Below, in pieces: positions 13,401-27,225 of a DNA stretch of 64,000 nt. The number at the start of each line of letters is the position of its first letter. The first letter of the stretch is position 1. Source of the DNA: Crotophaga sulcirostris (taxonomy: Eukaryota > Chordata > Aves > Cuculiformes > Crotophagidae). The notes beneath the pieces were generated by a model that saw nothing but the letters and a program-made list of their open reading frames with translations, ran no database searches and was not told the DNA's origin. The position numbers were made by a program, and so were the translations under genes. The stretch lies in contig VYZB01000523.1 of NCBI GenBank assembly GCA_013397455.1, positions 52,507-116,506 of the forward strand, read 5' to 3'.

Positions 13401-14991
13401 CCCTTTTTTGACCGCTTGTGTGTCTGTGACAGCCCAAACTGGATGCTCCCTGAGCTGCATGTGTCATCACCCAGAGGCCCCGAACTGATGCTTTCCTTTG
13501 TCCAGACCCACCAGCCAAGGCACACAGACCACCATGTTCACTCAGACTGGCTCTGTTGCCCTGATCCTTTGTGCCGGTTGCATCGTATGGGCCGTGTGAG
13601 CCGAGGCTGGTGCTAGAGACACTGGTTTGGTCTGGTTAACTGTTTTGGCACAAGGTAGGGGGGCAGAGTCCCTCCCACCAGCTGGGCATCAGGGAGCACC
13701 AGGCTCAGAGCAAGCAGAGAGGTAGCCTTGAAGACCAGCAACCCCCTGCTTTCGGGTTTGGTGCTGACACTTGGCAGGGGGGTGTTAACAAGCAGCAGAA
13801 TTTCACCTAGACTTGCACGAAGGTCTGACAGGCTGCGGCCCATAGCTACGCTGTGCTGCTGAAACAAAGGGCAGTCTCCCTGAGTGCCCTGGGGGCTTAT
13901 GAGGCATCCCTGGTGCCATCGCTTCTCTCAGCACGGAGAGCTTCTCCTCCCCACCCTGCCTGCTGAACAGACCCACTCTGCACGAAGGACGAGGCTGCCC
14001 AATGACACCTGCAGAGAGGAAGACACAGGTACTGCTGGCTCCCTGTCCCTTGCCCCCGTGCTCTGCTGCTCACCAAAAATCCACCTGCGCGATGGCTTCA
14101 GCACGGGCCTGTGTGTGGCAGAGGGTGCCGTGGGGGCAATTGACTCAAACCAGAGCTTCGAGGCCTTGGAGGTTAGACCTTGCTATGCATGAGATAAACT
14201 CGATGGCTCCTGTTAATGCTGGTATATTTTCCTCCTGCAGCAAGTCAAACTTTTATGCCCTCCAGGTAGGAAGCACTGGAGACTTTCGCTTTTTTATGAT
14301 CTTTGCCTTACTGTGTTCACACCAGCTTGGGAAAACAGCACTGATGCCATCAGCTACCGATGTCTGTCTCCCATAATCAAATATCCTGCTCCCCATGAAG
14401 TTCAGACACTGGGCCCCGACACTGCTACCCCCGTGGTGCTGCAAGGCAAGAAGATTCCCCATCATCTGAGCAAATTCAAGTGAGAAAGTTATCTGAATAC
14501 TGCATCCTGCTCACCTCTATCTGCAGCCGCAACGCCTCACACTCACAAATTACCCAGCCATGGGAATCAGACCAGATCCCACTTAATGCAAATGTTAATT
14601 TATCAGGTGTTTCATCTCTCCTAAATGTTCATTTCACTGCCATTTTATCAGGCATCATACATGTCTTCCATTTGGGCCAGTTTTTCCCCATCCCCTTGGA
14701 TGTTCAGAGCTCTTATTCCTCTCCTTCCACTTTTTTAGCCAGAGACTTCATCTGATGTTGGCGCAGCCATCCTCCCTGAGCCCTCCTCTTGGCCATCATG
14801 GGGACAAGCGCTTCTGCCCAAGGCTGCTGCTTCACACACGGCAGCAAGCATGGTGACAAAGTCTGGAAAAGGCCTCAGGAAAAGGATGCGGCAAACTCAG
14901 CTAAGGGGAAGCTGCTCTTATCCAAAGTCTGTAACACTAAGAGCACTTTGAGTCAGACCTTGGAGACTCGTCGTACCTGTGCTACCATTAC

Positions 14992-15006
14992 CCACACACA
15001 CACACA
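14992..15006 (+). repeat. Short (CA)n repeat
   Basis: CCCACACACACACACAGAGA; about six to seven CA units. Confidence 0.8.
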
Positions 15007-16627
15007 GAGAGCAACAGAGGCACCAGCCAAGTCATGGCATAGGCAACAGTTCCTCTTCCCCCATCCCCATGGACCTGCCAGAACCTGGGGCAGGGGGGTG
15101 GTCATTGAGCATCTTGCATGAGTAGAGGTCCCTTCCTCGGGGGAGCTTTTGTTATGACACCAGTGGGGGGATGCCCTCCAACCATGGGCTTCTGCCCCAG
15201 CTCTGCAAGAGCCCAGGGAGGTCCTCTGACCAGCCAGCTGGGCTGGCCTGTATATCAACCACAGACAGCATAAACCAACCTGGTGCAGGTTCCGTAGAAA
15301 GGAGAGGGAAATAAACAGGCAGAACATGCAAGGCTGGGAATGTAGGGGCTGAAACTGGAGCAGATCCCTTGGCTATGAGTGATTTGACTGTGTTGTGTCA
15401 GTAAGAGGGAGCACAGGTTCAGCACTGCAGAGCAATGAGGACCGAGAAGGAGGGAAAAGCCTTGGATTAAATCACATTGGAAAGGAAGGAGTGTGGGTAC
15501 AATAAGCGTACCCAGGGTGACATCTCAATCAAGGCCAAATGCTCCATCCATCCCTCTGTGCTAGTCACTGCTGGCAAATTATGCTCTCTGTGACTATTCC
15601 TGCTGACTCCCCTGGTTCTCCCTGGATAACTGCATTTCTAGTCAAGTTGTTTAAACTAACAGCAACACAATTCACAGCCAGCGGCTTAGGCTACTTTATG
15701 TTCATTTGCTCAATCAACATTCACCCCCTGGCAAGTGACTTTCAGAGAAAACTGTCACTGGCAGACAATGAGCTGGCAGTTAACAGCAGCAGTTTTGTGT
15801 CTAAATGTTCAGCTGATGCTGGGATAAAATGTCTCAACTCAAATTTGAAAGGACAGTCGCCTTCCCTCTGTGCATGGGGACTGAGAGGCAGCAAGGAGAT
15901 GAGGGTGTCTCTCCTTCATCCCTAGCCCTGTTCCAAGAAGGCTGGAGGAAGGTGTCTCAGGGTGGTGAAGCCCAGCGCCACCGCTGATGCATGGCCTCCC
16001 GCCTTCTCCACCGCCAACGGGGAGCTCGCTCTCCGAAAGATGTTGCTCTGCTTTGAAATACTGCTGCGAACACCCGCGCTGCCAGGGCTCGACAGCCCCC
16101 TGCCACCGGCAGCTCCCTGGCATCGCCCCCAAACCTCAGGACTTCATGAGAATAATTTGCCTCCCTCTCTGCGGCTCACTTAAAACATTTATTTTGACAA
16201 TGAAAGCGATCATTAATTCCACCCACTGATTTATTTTTCCTAAAAGCCCATTGTTACCCCTTAAATGTGCATAATAACTTACTATTTGACATACCAGCAA
16301 GTGGTTTATAGACTTGTCTACCAGAAAAAGCCCTGTCAGTTTATAAATGGCCTGGTTAATGTGGCTCCCTTGTCTCAATGTCCTTATTTTGCTTTGAAAG
16401 TAAAGTTTGATATTGTTTAAACTTTAGACAAATCATTACTTACTTAAATTGCCATGCTTTTCACATGTAGCTGAGATCTAACATCTTCTGGTTTTGATCA
16501 CGTTATACAAGTGTTATATACCAGCAGGTCATTCAGAAGCTACTGTTGGATGACATACTCCTTCTCAGCATTCTAAGGAGGATAAGACCTCAAAATATTG
16601 TCAGGCATCCTGTGACCATGATTGAGA

Positions 16628-16687
16628 ATCAAAATTTACGTGATCAAAATTTATGTGGAAAAAAAAATATGGATCAAAAATTATGTG
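16628..16687. repeat. Three-copy short direct repeat
   Basis: A 15-bp unit, ATCAAAATTTAYGTG, occurs at 16628-16642 and 16643-16657 back to back, then as ATCAAAAATTATGTG at 16673-16687 after an A-run. Copies differ at one or two positions. Confidence 0.85.
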
Positions 16688-17656
16688 ACATTAAATGCTT
16701 TCAGTGAAATTGTTTCAGACATTTATGTGTGGGGGTCTGCAGAAATTTCCCAGCCCTCTTGCTCTAGGCTGTAACTCTACTCAAGTTCTTCCTATCCCCA
16801 GTGTAGGTTTTCATAACCCTCAGTTCCCTCTTCTCTCATCTGGGCACCCATATTAAAGCTTTGAGGACTACTTGTTCTCTGTAATTGGATGTGTGCGTCC
16901 TTTCTTTTTCATCTCACTTTGCCAGCCTTCCTCTAAATATGTCCAGGGATCAACATGGGGTAAAGGAGGATCATCCCCGACAGGCAGGTGAGCCAGGAGA
17001 CAACCTGAATATCCAGGAATTCCTGGGACATTCACCACATATGTCACAGCATATCCACCACATAGGTATCTTCACTGTCCACTAAAATCATCACAGTAAC
17101 TGGAGAAAGTACTGGCTTTTCAACCCTTGGTGGGTGCTGGTATGTCTCCCTAAAGCTTTTATTGGAGTCTTTTAGACAAGTACATCTACTTTCACATCTT
17201 AGGAAAAAGAAAAGGGTGTTTCTAACTTCTGTGGCTTCACAGTAAAGCTTGAAAGACAGATCATCCAAAGTTACAAAAATCAGAAAGAGAAAAATGAGGA
17301 CTATCTTGGGCTTTTCTTTCTTTCTTTGGATATTCAAGAGCCTCCAGCATTTTTAGCCAGGCCTGATTGCTGCACGTGTGAGGCTCTGGCAGTGCAATCT
17401 GGCAGCCTGGGCTCCTGTCAGGTGATGAAGCTCCAGGTTTTACATAGCTTGAGAAAACCGCATCTGTTTTTTTTACCACCAGCGCTTCCCACACGGCATA
17501 CATTAAAATGAAAGCTAAGTGGGCAGGCCAACATAAATCACCCCGTGCACTTTCTGCCTGCTCACAGATGCACAGAGATCTTGCCCAGCCCTTCAAAGCT
17601 CTCACCTCCCTCTTCCCAGTCACGCCACCAAGACCCTGCTCTCCTGGGGGTCTTCC

Positions 17657-17681
17657 CCTAGGGATGTCCTAGGGATGTCCG
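17657..17681. repeat. Tandem 12-bp duplication
   Basis: CCTAGGGATGTC is repeated head to tail (CCTAGGGATGTC, CTAGGGATGTCC). Confidence 0.8.
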
Positions 17682-19299
17682 TCCCCCCAAGACCGGCAGA
17701 TTGATCCTGGCTCCACGACCCGGAGCAGGGAACCTTCCAGTACACCGTGCGTTGTGGGAAGGTAAATACACAACCAAAATATCCAAGCTGCAGGGCAGCT
17801 TGACCTTCGACCGACCCTTAGCCTGACCTAATGCTGGTCACTCTCACCAGCAGATTTGTTTATCTTGGGACCTCGAGACACCCAATCTGAAAGCACGGGG
17901 CTCGTCTCCCAGCTCCAAGGCCTGCTGGTGCTGGTTGCCAGCCCCTGCAGGGAATGCCCAATGAGATGGAGGTTTTATTTTTAGTCCCATTTCTTGAGAC
18001 CTCATGCTAAGCAAGTGGCTGCAATCCTGCCAAACAGCCCCAGGAAGTTAAATGGGAAGGTGAGCCCCCTGCCCAGCCTGCAGAGCAGCTGTGCGCACAC
18101 ACGTGGGAAACCACTCCAAGAGAGGCTTTGCTTTTCTTCAAAGCTCGGAGGAAATTTTGCCCAGGGATTTCCCCTCTTTTGGCTGAAGAACTGCAGGGTG
18201 GTTGGGGAAGCAGTTAAGACAGCAGATGCAGAAATGGGAGAGACTTTTTCTTACCGCAGGAGACCAGGACGCGGGGGGGCAGGGAGCGGCAGCAGGACGC
18301 ATAATTTCGGGAATGTCTGCTATCCCAGAAGTGAGTGGAAACAACCCATCTGAAATATGCAGAGCCATTATCAGGCCAGGGCTTAAATAAACTTTACTGT
18401 CCATTCAGTGATCAACCTCCCTGGGAGCCGCCGGCTCCATTCATCACTGTCACCTTTTCAAAGTGACTGTGATGACAGTTCATGATCATTAACTAGTAAT
18501 GGTGTGCTTTGCATTAACAGGAGGGCACATCAAACAGGCAGGCTGGCAACTCAAAAGTTAACTAAATTATATAATAAACATTCCCCAGCTAACCATGTAC
18601 AGATGGTGACAAAAGGTGTACAAAGTGGCAGGCAGGAGAAAACAGGGACAGAGGGGTATGAGGAGAAGAAGCACTTCATACCGTACCTATCGTGCCTCTC
18701 ATCCACCCCACGACTTGCTATTAACTAGAACAGACCAGAACCATTTGCTGAAGCTGCAGTAATTTTACTGTCAGAGAAGTTGCCTTAAGATTTCAAAGAT
18801 CTGCTGTGGCGCGGGGGCTTTTCACCACATCGTGTCTTTTTTCCTCAAATGGCATTAATTGCAGACAGAGCTGGTGCACTCCGGGCACAGTTTGGACAGG
18901 AAAGATTGAAAATTGAAAAGAATAGGATGTGAGGAGGGATATTTCAAACACATCCTTCATTTCCAAGAGCCAGGACGGCTCGTCACCACTTCCAACTGGC
19001 ACAAAGCACCAGCTACGAGCCCCTGCGCATCCTCGGTGCGTGCTTGGAGCCAGAAGGACCAATGCTTCAGTGGGCCTGCCAGCTCAGCCAGCACAGGAAA
19101 AACAGCCTTGGTCAGAGAACAGCTTGGGAGGCAAGTGCTCCTAGCACAATTCCCAATGCAATCCCTACTGACTGAGAAACATCAAAAAAAATAAAAAAAA
19201 ATCTGTTTTTTCCCATCTATTCACTAGCAAAAAAGGCAAAAAAAGCCGTTAATCTTTTTAGTACAATTTATTATGTTATACTTGTAACAAGATATTTCA

Positions 19300-19570
19300 C
19301 ACAGACAAAAATGGTGCCTAGAGTTGAGTACTTAAGTCCGTAACTCAGCACTTTAGTGAAATGGAAAATTATTTAACTGTGACTTCGGCAGGAGTTGCCG
19401 GATGCTCAGGGCTTTTTTTGCAAAAGTCCAGCAAGTCTGTTGCAGCAAATGGCTCTACTGCCACAGACTTCTGTAGCCTCTCTGCTTAGATGCTTAACTA
19501 TAGATTTAAGGAGTCTAGATTTAGGCACCCATTTTTTAACCACTCAGATATCTATCTAGTTTTAAATTAG
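19300..19570 (+). repeat. Probable old sauropsid dispersed repeat
   Basis: Blocks such as GACTTCGGCAGGAGTTGCCG, GATGCTCAGGGC and CTAGATTTAGGCACCCATTT resemble an old repeat frequent in birds, turtles and crocodiles (cattgacttcaatgggagttg...gtgctcagcacctctgaaaatcagg; taggcacctaaat). Order and spacing are only loosely preserved. I cannot name the family. Confidence 0.35.
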
Positions 19571-21672
19571 TGCATGTTCACAATCAGGCAGATTTTTGTG
19601 TTCCTTCTTACTTTCAAATTAAGAAAAAAAACATCAGTCACTGACAGTTCATCTTCCTTCACTCCCCCACACCTCAGTCCCTTCAGCAATCTCTCAGATT
19701 ACATCCTTTTCCATCATTTACCCAGTTGTCCTATCAAAGTCCTTACAAAAAAAAAGTCTCAGAAAAGGTAAGTTGGACTCAGTTTTTATCCTGACCTAAA
19801 TGGTCACTGAGAGGGGGGAGGAGAGGGAAAGAAAGTGGCCTGATTTTTACAGTTCTTCTCTCAACAGTGCTTTAATCTGCACTTGAAGAGGTGACACCTC
19901 TGAATGATGCAATGATGCAGGAAACATTTTTTGACATGTATTTTCAAAGACCACTGATTTTTCAATGCTAAAATTATCAGCAGGACACATCAACTTTTCC
20001 TCTGTGCATGTAACTACCTGTCTCTGAGCACCATGGAGCAGGATGAGTCCCCCACCAGTTGGCTGTAGCTCTGGGAAAGTTGTTAGAATTCAGATTTTCA
20101 AAATTCTCTTTTAAATTTGGGTCATTCACTATGTGGGTGCATCATTTTGAAAGCTTGTGCCTTGACTTTCTGAGGTGCCCAGAGCTCCCACTTGTGCTGG
20201 GCACGGACAAAATGTACCAGGTTGGTAGGAACACCGTGGGTACTAGATCACTCGTACTCACAAAGGAGGCAAGAGATTCACAAGCAGGAGGTCCTGTCAA
20301 AGTGTTTGAGCAGACAGATGGCAATTCAAAGCACAATCATCTGCCACTGCCAACTTCGCTGCTCTGGAGGTCACTGGGTCCCTGCACTGGGGCGGCAGCA
20401 GGAGGACATAAGCTCTTCCATCTCAGCAGCATCCTTGTCAGGTCCAGCCACTGATAAAAGAGAGGCTGCTCCAATACTGCAAGCTGTGAATTGTCTTGAC
20501 TGAGATACAGCTCTGCCTCTGCTGCTGCCCCTGCATGAGGAGGCGACTTGGGGAAATGGGTAGAGCAGATACCATTGACCACTTTGGTCACCTGGGATGT
20601 TTTCCTCTCGAGGCACAAGCAGAGCCTTTTGCGCTCTCCTGAATGGTGTTGTCTTTGTCCACAGCCGTCCTGGGTCTGTCCTGTGCTATAAGCCTGGATG
20701 AAAGACTGTGCCCAGTCTGGGGCCTTTATAGCACCACCTTTCTGAGAACCTACATGCTCTCTTGAAGGGGACAGAAGAGCAAAATAAACAGTTGCCAGAC
20801 ACTAAGGCAAAACATCACATGAAGCCAACAATTTAAATAAAGAGGTGCAGGTATGGCAACATCCCCCTTCGAGGCCGAGGAAATGAGAGAGACACTTAAC
20901 TTCCCATACAGCTTCCCTTGTCTCCTTTAAGCTGCAGGAAAAGAAGTGACAGTGTCCAAATGCTAGCAAGCCAGCTGGGACACCCACTGGCTTTCATCCC
21001 CCCTCTCATGCCCTGCCAGGATCACAGCTGGACTTCACTGTTTGCCCAGCACAGCGTCTCTCCTTGGGAATAGGTTGGGACAACAAGTCTATACCATCCT
21101 ACATGGGACGAAGGCCTTTCAGGAATCAGATAGAATGAAGAAACTACATTATTTTCTCAGGAGATTTATATTGCTCGTGGGATGTTGCTTAATAGATCTT
21201 TCTGTCCCTCTTCCTTGGACGTAAAACAATGCTTGTAACAGAACAGAAAGGCCAAAAACTGCAATGGATTTATGATTTGTTCTTTTATACATGTAGATAT
21301 TTCACAGACATTTAAAATAACAATCCACCCTTGGAACATAGCGGGTGAGAGGGGCAACACAGCCAAGGACTTCTGGGTCCTATTCGTGGCCTCATCAGTC
21401 ATCGTCTGTGTCGTCTTAGCTGAGTCCCTGCAAGATTACTTCGTGCCTTTGCCTACTGCCCCTTTTCCTGCTGCATTTCTTTAGAGGGTGAGCATGTTGT
21501 GTGGCAGAAAATATTGCTTTTAAGAGGTTTGTGCGGCACCCAAAATAATGAGAAGCCTATGTAAGACTCTCTTGCAAATGAGATGCTTGTTGTTTTAGAA
21601 TCAACATAGTCTTCCAGGCAGCCCTAGAGCTGATATTGAATGGGAGCTGATGGACTCAGATGTACTTAAAGC

Positions 21673-21697
21673 AAAAACAAACAAACAAACAAAAAAG
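21673..21697 (+). repeat. (CAAA)n simple repeat
   Basis: AAAAACAAACAAACAAACAA followed by an A-run; an A-rich microsatellite with no recognisable SINE attached. Confidence 0.85.
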
Positions 21698-24600
21698 AGC
21701 TAAGCCATAGTGTAATATTAACCATACGCCCCATAAGGGATTGACAGAGATTTTGCACTTATTCCTGAAGGACTGCGCTGGGCTAAAGGTTACCATATGC
21801 TCCAGGAATGCTCTGCAAACACCAACGAGTGGCCATGAAAGTTGAAAACTTGAAGTTACTATACAGTCAAAGGTGGTTAATTGCAGCTTCTACAACCTGT
21901 TTGCCCAGGTATATAGAGCATTCAGCTGCTTGGTTACAAGGGATGTTAGCTTTTCTCCTCACACATCACTGACTAATTTTCTACATACCATTTAAAAGAA
22001 AATGCAAATAAAAGTGGTTTTCAAAGAGAACAGGATTTCTTCTCCAGCATGGCCTCTTCGAACCTTTATAAGTTCAACAGTGTCTGGTCAGGAAGAGAAG
22101 ATCAAGAGCCACAGCCAAGTGGTTTAGAAAGGAAAGGGAATGGAGTTTTAAGCAGGAAAAGCAAACTCCAATATTGCCATGAACTCTTTTCTGGTTGTGC
22201 TGTAGGGTCTCCATCTATTTCATAAGCATTTAACTCCTTCCACATACCTGATGCGCCAGGCAGCTTCCCTTGGCTTCCAATGTCACAAAAGGCATGTGAT
22301 AAAGACTTTATTTTCCAAAAGTGTTCAACTGTTCTAAGTGCTATGGACATTTTGTCCAAAATAAAGTGGAAGAATACAGATGACATCAAGGAGCATGGTT
22401 CCATGGAGCCCACATTTATGCCTACTGTCATTCATCAAGGACTGAGAAAGCAGAGACAAAAAAAGCAGGGCGGCAAGCACATCAGAACCATGAACGAGAT
22501 CAGGTTTATATCACCATATTGTGGGACCCAACTGTAACGAACAGAAATGGAGAGAAAATAGCTGTATTGGTATTACGTGGATGGAGTTGTGTTTATACTG
22601 AATGATAGGTGTCCTCCCTGGCATGACTCAAGCTGTGGGGGAAAATGTTCTTCTACAGGAAAGTGTCTCCTCATTCACAGAAAATAAAAATGAAAGAACA
22701 TGCTGAGATGAGCAATGCCAAACTAAAATACAATAAGAAAGTACCCCCAGGGCACATATTAGACTTCCTCTGCCACTGCAAAGTGCAAACTCAAGAACAA
22801 AAATTATAGAATATACAGAGGTGCAAAATCCACTGGAATTCAGTCTGACGTGGAGGTGGAAGGCAGAGTGGGAAAAAGGACTACCGACAGTATAATCCAA
22901 CCACTCTCCTATGGTCTTGGTTCAAATGTTCAAAAGCAGGTGGTAACTTAGGTTCTTAATTGCACCAGAGTCCATTGAGGCACCTCTGTCCCCACCACCT
23001 AAGCAGCTGAATCATCTGTCACAAAATACCTGCCCTGGCATCTCAGCAAATTGTTTCTCCAACCCACTGGCTTCTTTGGAAACATTTGTCCCCACTCACT
23101 CTTCATTGCCTCTTCACAAACAAAAAAGCCAAGAACCCAGGAAAACAAAAAGTGGCAAAGCCATTCCCACCGGGTAGAAGATGGGAGAGACATCGCTAGC
23201 AAAGTGACTGGAGGAGGAAAGCATGGTCAAAGTTATTTTACTAATCCAGATAGGTAGGAGAAGATAGGGTGCAGGATTCTGATGCAAGGCTTTGCCCTAA
23301 GGTTATGGGAAGTATAGGCTGCAACCAAGCAAAAGGGAAAACAGAGGCAGTCCTAAATACTGAAGGCTGGAAGGAAAGTGTTGCCTGCCTTGCTCAGTAG
23401 CAGAGTAGGCCCCTGCAGCTGGATTCCCACTTCCCACTTTCAGCAAAAACACTCTGGAAAGACAAAATGGCAAGCTCAGTGCTGACTAGGAAGCAAGTCT
23501 GGTTAACATTAGGAAAGAAACTAAATTTCCCTTCCCCCAGCCTCTTTAAGGGCCAGAGATTTGTGTGTGAAATAACTTGAGTTTTTCCCTGTGGCCAAAG
23601 ACTGGTGTTTTATTTATTTGCGGTCAGTAACATTGGACTTCTGTCATATTTTGCTGTGGTACTCTGTTATTTAATAAAGTCCCGTGGACACTGGCCAATG
23701 CCTCTGCTTGACGGGGACTACTTTCTGACATTGCACCTGGCCAACTGAATAATTTTTTTTTTTATTGAGAGAGGAAAGGGACTAAAGGTACAACAAGAAA
23801 TTGGTTTATAGCCTGAAGGAGAGAGAGTTGTCAACTCTTGTGGTGTTTTCTTTACTTAACACATTAGATGAATACAGCTGCTTGTGGCACAGAGCACTTG
23901 GGTGTATATATCAAGCTGTTTTTAAACCCTTCTAAATAGTGCATACCTCGGTGATTTCCCCTTGCAACCAAAGCAATAATGTGCCCGGCCACCGCTTGAG
24001 AAAGCATTGGATTTTATCTTCTATAAAAGATTGGAGCAAGACCCCTCAAACAACTCCTTATTCCCTTGTCACAGGAAGACAACCCAGCTCTTGTAGTCCC
24101 CTGTGCTTATAGCTGTTCACCATAGTCAGATTTTACAGCCCTTACTGCTGCTCACCACCAGCCTGGACCTTTTGTTTCCATCCTGCAGACCTGAATCTTG
24201 AATATTATTAGACTTCTTGTATTAGACTTTTTTTACACCTTAGGAGGTGTAATGTAGCAATGCCGTAATGCCAACCCTGTTAGAGCAGGGACAAAGACAG
24301 AGCGAAAACAGGGACCTCTCTGTCTTCTAAATGAGAAGATTTCAAGACGGCAGTTACTAGGCCTGGGAAAATAAACCAGAAGAATTAGACAAGAGAAAAT
24401 TTTAAACTGTTGAAGTACCAGAGTACTTCCAGGTATTCAAACAGGTAATGGAGTTGTTTAAATAAGTGGAAATAGTTTCAAAACGTCAACTTTGCCACAT
24501 TGTCTAGCTTCTCCTTTCTGGTTCAGCTCCAGTCTGGGAGGTTTCTTCTTGCATGATCTCGGAGAAAAACACCTACTGCAGAAATATAGAAAACCCCACA

Positions 24601-25524
24601 GCATTTCAGTGGGACATTTTCAGCTGATATGTCTAACACTTTCATGATTTCCTGTTGGGCAGTTAGTTTTGGGGAAATGCTTATATGACCTAATGCCCAA
24701 GTAGCATCAAGGAACTACCCACACAACTAAATAAACATGCTAGATAAATGCAATACTTGTTACCTTCCCTGTTGCCAGAGTTCTTAAGATTTTGGGTTCT
24801 GATAAGCCAAGCACAAGTTTCAGCCAAAACTTTACAACTGCTTTAAGTTAAGTAGGTGGCATGAAAGAGCAGTGGCCCTACTGACTCCTAAAGCCCACCA
24901 ACAGAAATCAACAGACATGTCAGAAACAAAAAAACATAATGGTATTTCTTCTAAGATGCAGCACATCAGTATATCTGCTTCTCACAGAAACAATGGCAAT
25001 TTGAATATAAATGGATAACCCATTAAACTCCTCACACAGTTTGTTTCAAGATCTTTTTACCTTCCAACATTAATTTGAATAAAGACCGATACTGGAATCT
25101 TTCAAAAACTGCTCTTCTTCTCTGCAGCCCTGGCTAGGACAATCATAAAATACTCACAAAGTACAACTGTCCACCTGTAAATATTTCATAAATATGAATA
25201 ACTTCAGCACCTTTGAGGTTCTGCAGAACTTGTCCTTGGTCCAGAGGTATGGGAAATCAAGGCAGATAGTGATTATTTGTTACTCACAAGAACTGTTGCT
25301 GGTTAGGGGATGACACAGGTTTCCTAATTCTCATAAATGTTTACAGACTTCAAGACAATGCTCCTTATTTATGTTAATGATAAGAAATTGGCTGCAAGAT
25401 TTACACCATTTTGTATTTACCTCAGCAACCTATGAAACTGAAACTCGGGCAAACCAGATTTTGACAAACTGAATTGAAATTTACCAAGTTCAACAATGCT
25501 TGAGAAAAATATACAGCTGAATAA

Positions 25525-25572
25525 AAGGGAAGAATGAGGGGGAGAGGAGAGGAGAGAGAGAGGCCAGGAGAG
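25525..25572 (+). repeat. GA-rich low-complexity tract
   Basis: AAAGGGAAGAATGAGGGGGA, GAGGAGAGGAGAGAGAGAGG: an almost pure purine run on the plus strand. Confidence 0.85.
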
Positions 25573-27225
25573 ACCAATGTAGTTCACTCATGGAAAAGCA
25601 GAGGCTGAGGGAATCCACTCCAGTGAAAGCTGATGAAAATCTGACTCATTTCACTCTGTTGCTCAGAGAGTGACTTGTTCCTCCATATGCTCCATAAAAA
25701 AAGCACTCCTGATGTCAGTAACACATGGAGAGAGCAAATATTTCTCAATTGCAAATGATTCATTGACTCAATAAGCATCTGGCCTAAACATCTGATCTGT
25801 ATTTAAAATTCTATCTATTTCCTAAAAAAATGTACTTATTTTTGAGTGATCAAAACCAAACGACAACAGTAAAAAACTTAACAGGATAGTCTCTTTTGAT
25901 GCCATTTGTGATCAGAGGCAAAAGCTGTTTACCATTGGTGTGGACCAGATTGTGAGCGATTCATTGCTAAAGCCCTTCAGCTGCTTCTCAACCAGAAGAA
26001 ACTGAACACGTGCAAGTAACTCTGGGCGGTTAGCAACCAGCGATGCTACTGGGGTCTACAGGGAACAATTCATCAGGGGAGGTGCTGATAACATTTCTGT
26101 GCAGAGGGCTATTCCCAAAGGCAATTAGTGACTCATGTGCACACCCACCCAGGAGGACATGGCTCTGGCTCCAAGTCACACCCTTCACCACTGGTCTCTA
26201 TCAGATGACTTTTGCCATGAATAGGAACTGGCATAAGTTACAGATCAATTTGTCACTTTGGAGCTGGATCAAACACCAGCCCTTCTGGTCACTGTGGCTC
26301 CAGCCATACGTGAATCAACATTTAATACGGCATTAAAATTCTCTTGCAATTGCTTTTAACTTTTGCACAGCGTATGCTTAGGATTGCAGAGTGGAGGTTC
26401 TGTGCAGACAAGAGACTACATCTTGTGGGCCAGCTTCAGCTGCTTGTCCGAAGTCACATTCCTCCTCTCCTGGATGATCCAGACCAAGACACTTTAGCTC
26501 CCTGTACCCATTTCCCCCCACTTCTCTCTCTATAAACAAAGCAGCCTGGTCACAGGGATCACTGCATGCAGCTGTGGTGTGCAGTGTGGTGAGGATGTGA
26601 AGGAGCATGACACAAGGGCGAATTGTTATAATTTCAACTCCTTTTCTTTTTTTTCCCCATTTTCTACTGGATTAAGCTTTTCAAACATAACAGGACTGAC
26701 TCTGAGTGTCTGGGCTACATTTAAAGTTCAATGAGGTTCGTTATTTTCCAGGAAACACTCTTCCTTCCTTTCCTTCCATGATTGTTCCCACAGGTTTTAG
26801 AGTTTCTTGTAGGTGGTTTTTTTTTTCCTCCCCTTCTGGGTTTGACCTTTGTTCAGTTGCTCTTTTAGCAAGAGTCTCATGGGTCTCACAGAGGGTTTTA
26901 ACACGGTTGTGCTCCCACTCCAGAAGGGGACTGAGTTGGGCAGATTGCAAGTCTCAGAACTTCAGGTACGAGCTCAACCAGTGCTTGGTTCTCACCTTAC
27001 TCCACATAGAGATTTACACCTCCCAACAGACTGCACAAGGGCTGTTGCCCTCATCAACTCAGGAGTTCATTCCTGCACTTGCCTACCACAAGCAAGGATG
27101 GCTATAAGAAAGGTAAGATATTTTGCCTTTGCTTTGCAAAATTTAAGGTGGCATTTCTGGGACTCCAAGTCCAGTCTTGAAGCAGTAATATCTTCCTTGC
27201 CCAGACACATAGAGGCTTTTCATGA

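Larger units (their letters stand above)
10471..19299. other. Intergenic, no supported gene; several element-like patches
   Basis: No gene. The 183-codon open frame on the minus strand at 12.6-13.2 kb has a proline/serine/leucine/cysteine-rich low-complexity translation typical of chance frames in purine-skewed DNA. Patches at about 11.9-12.1, 14.5-14.7, 16.15-16.48 and 18.4-18.5 kb look non-random (palindromes, homeobox/GATA/Oct-like motifs) and are discussed as candidate regulatory elements. Confidence 0.65.
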
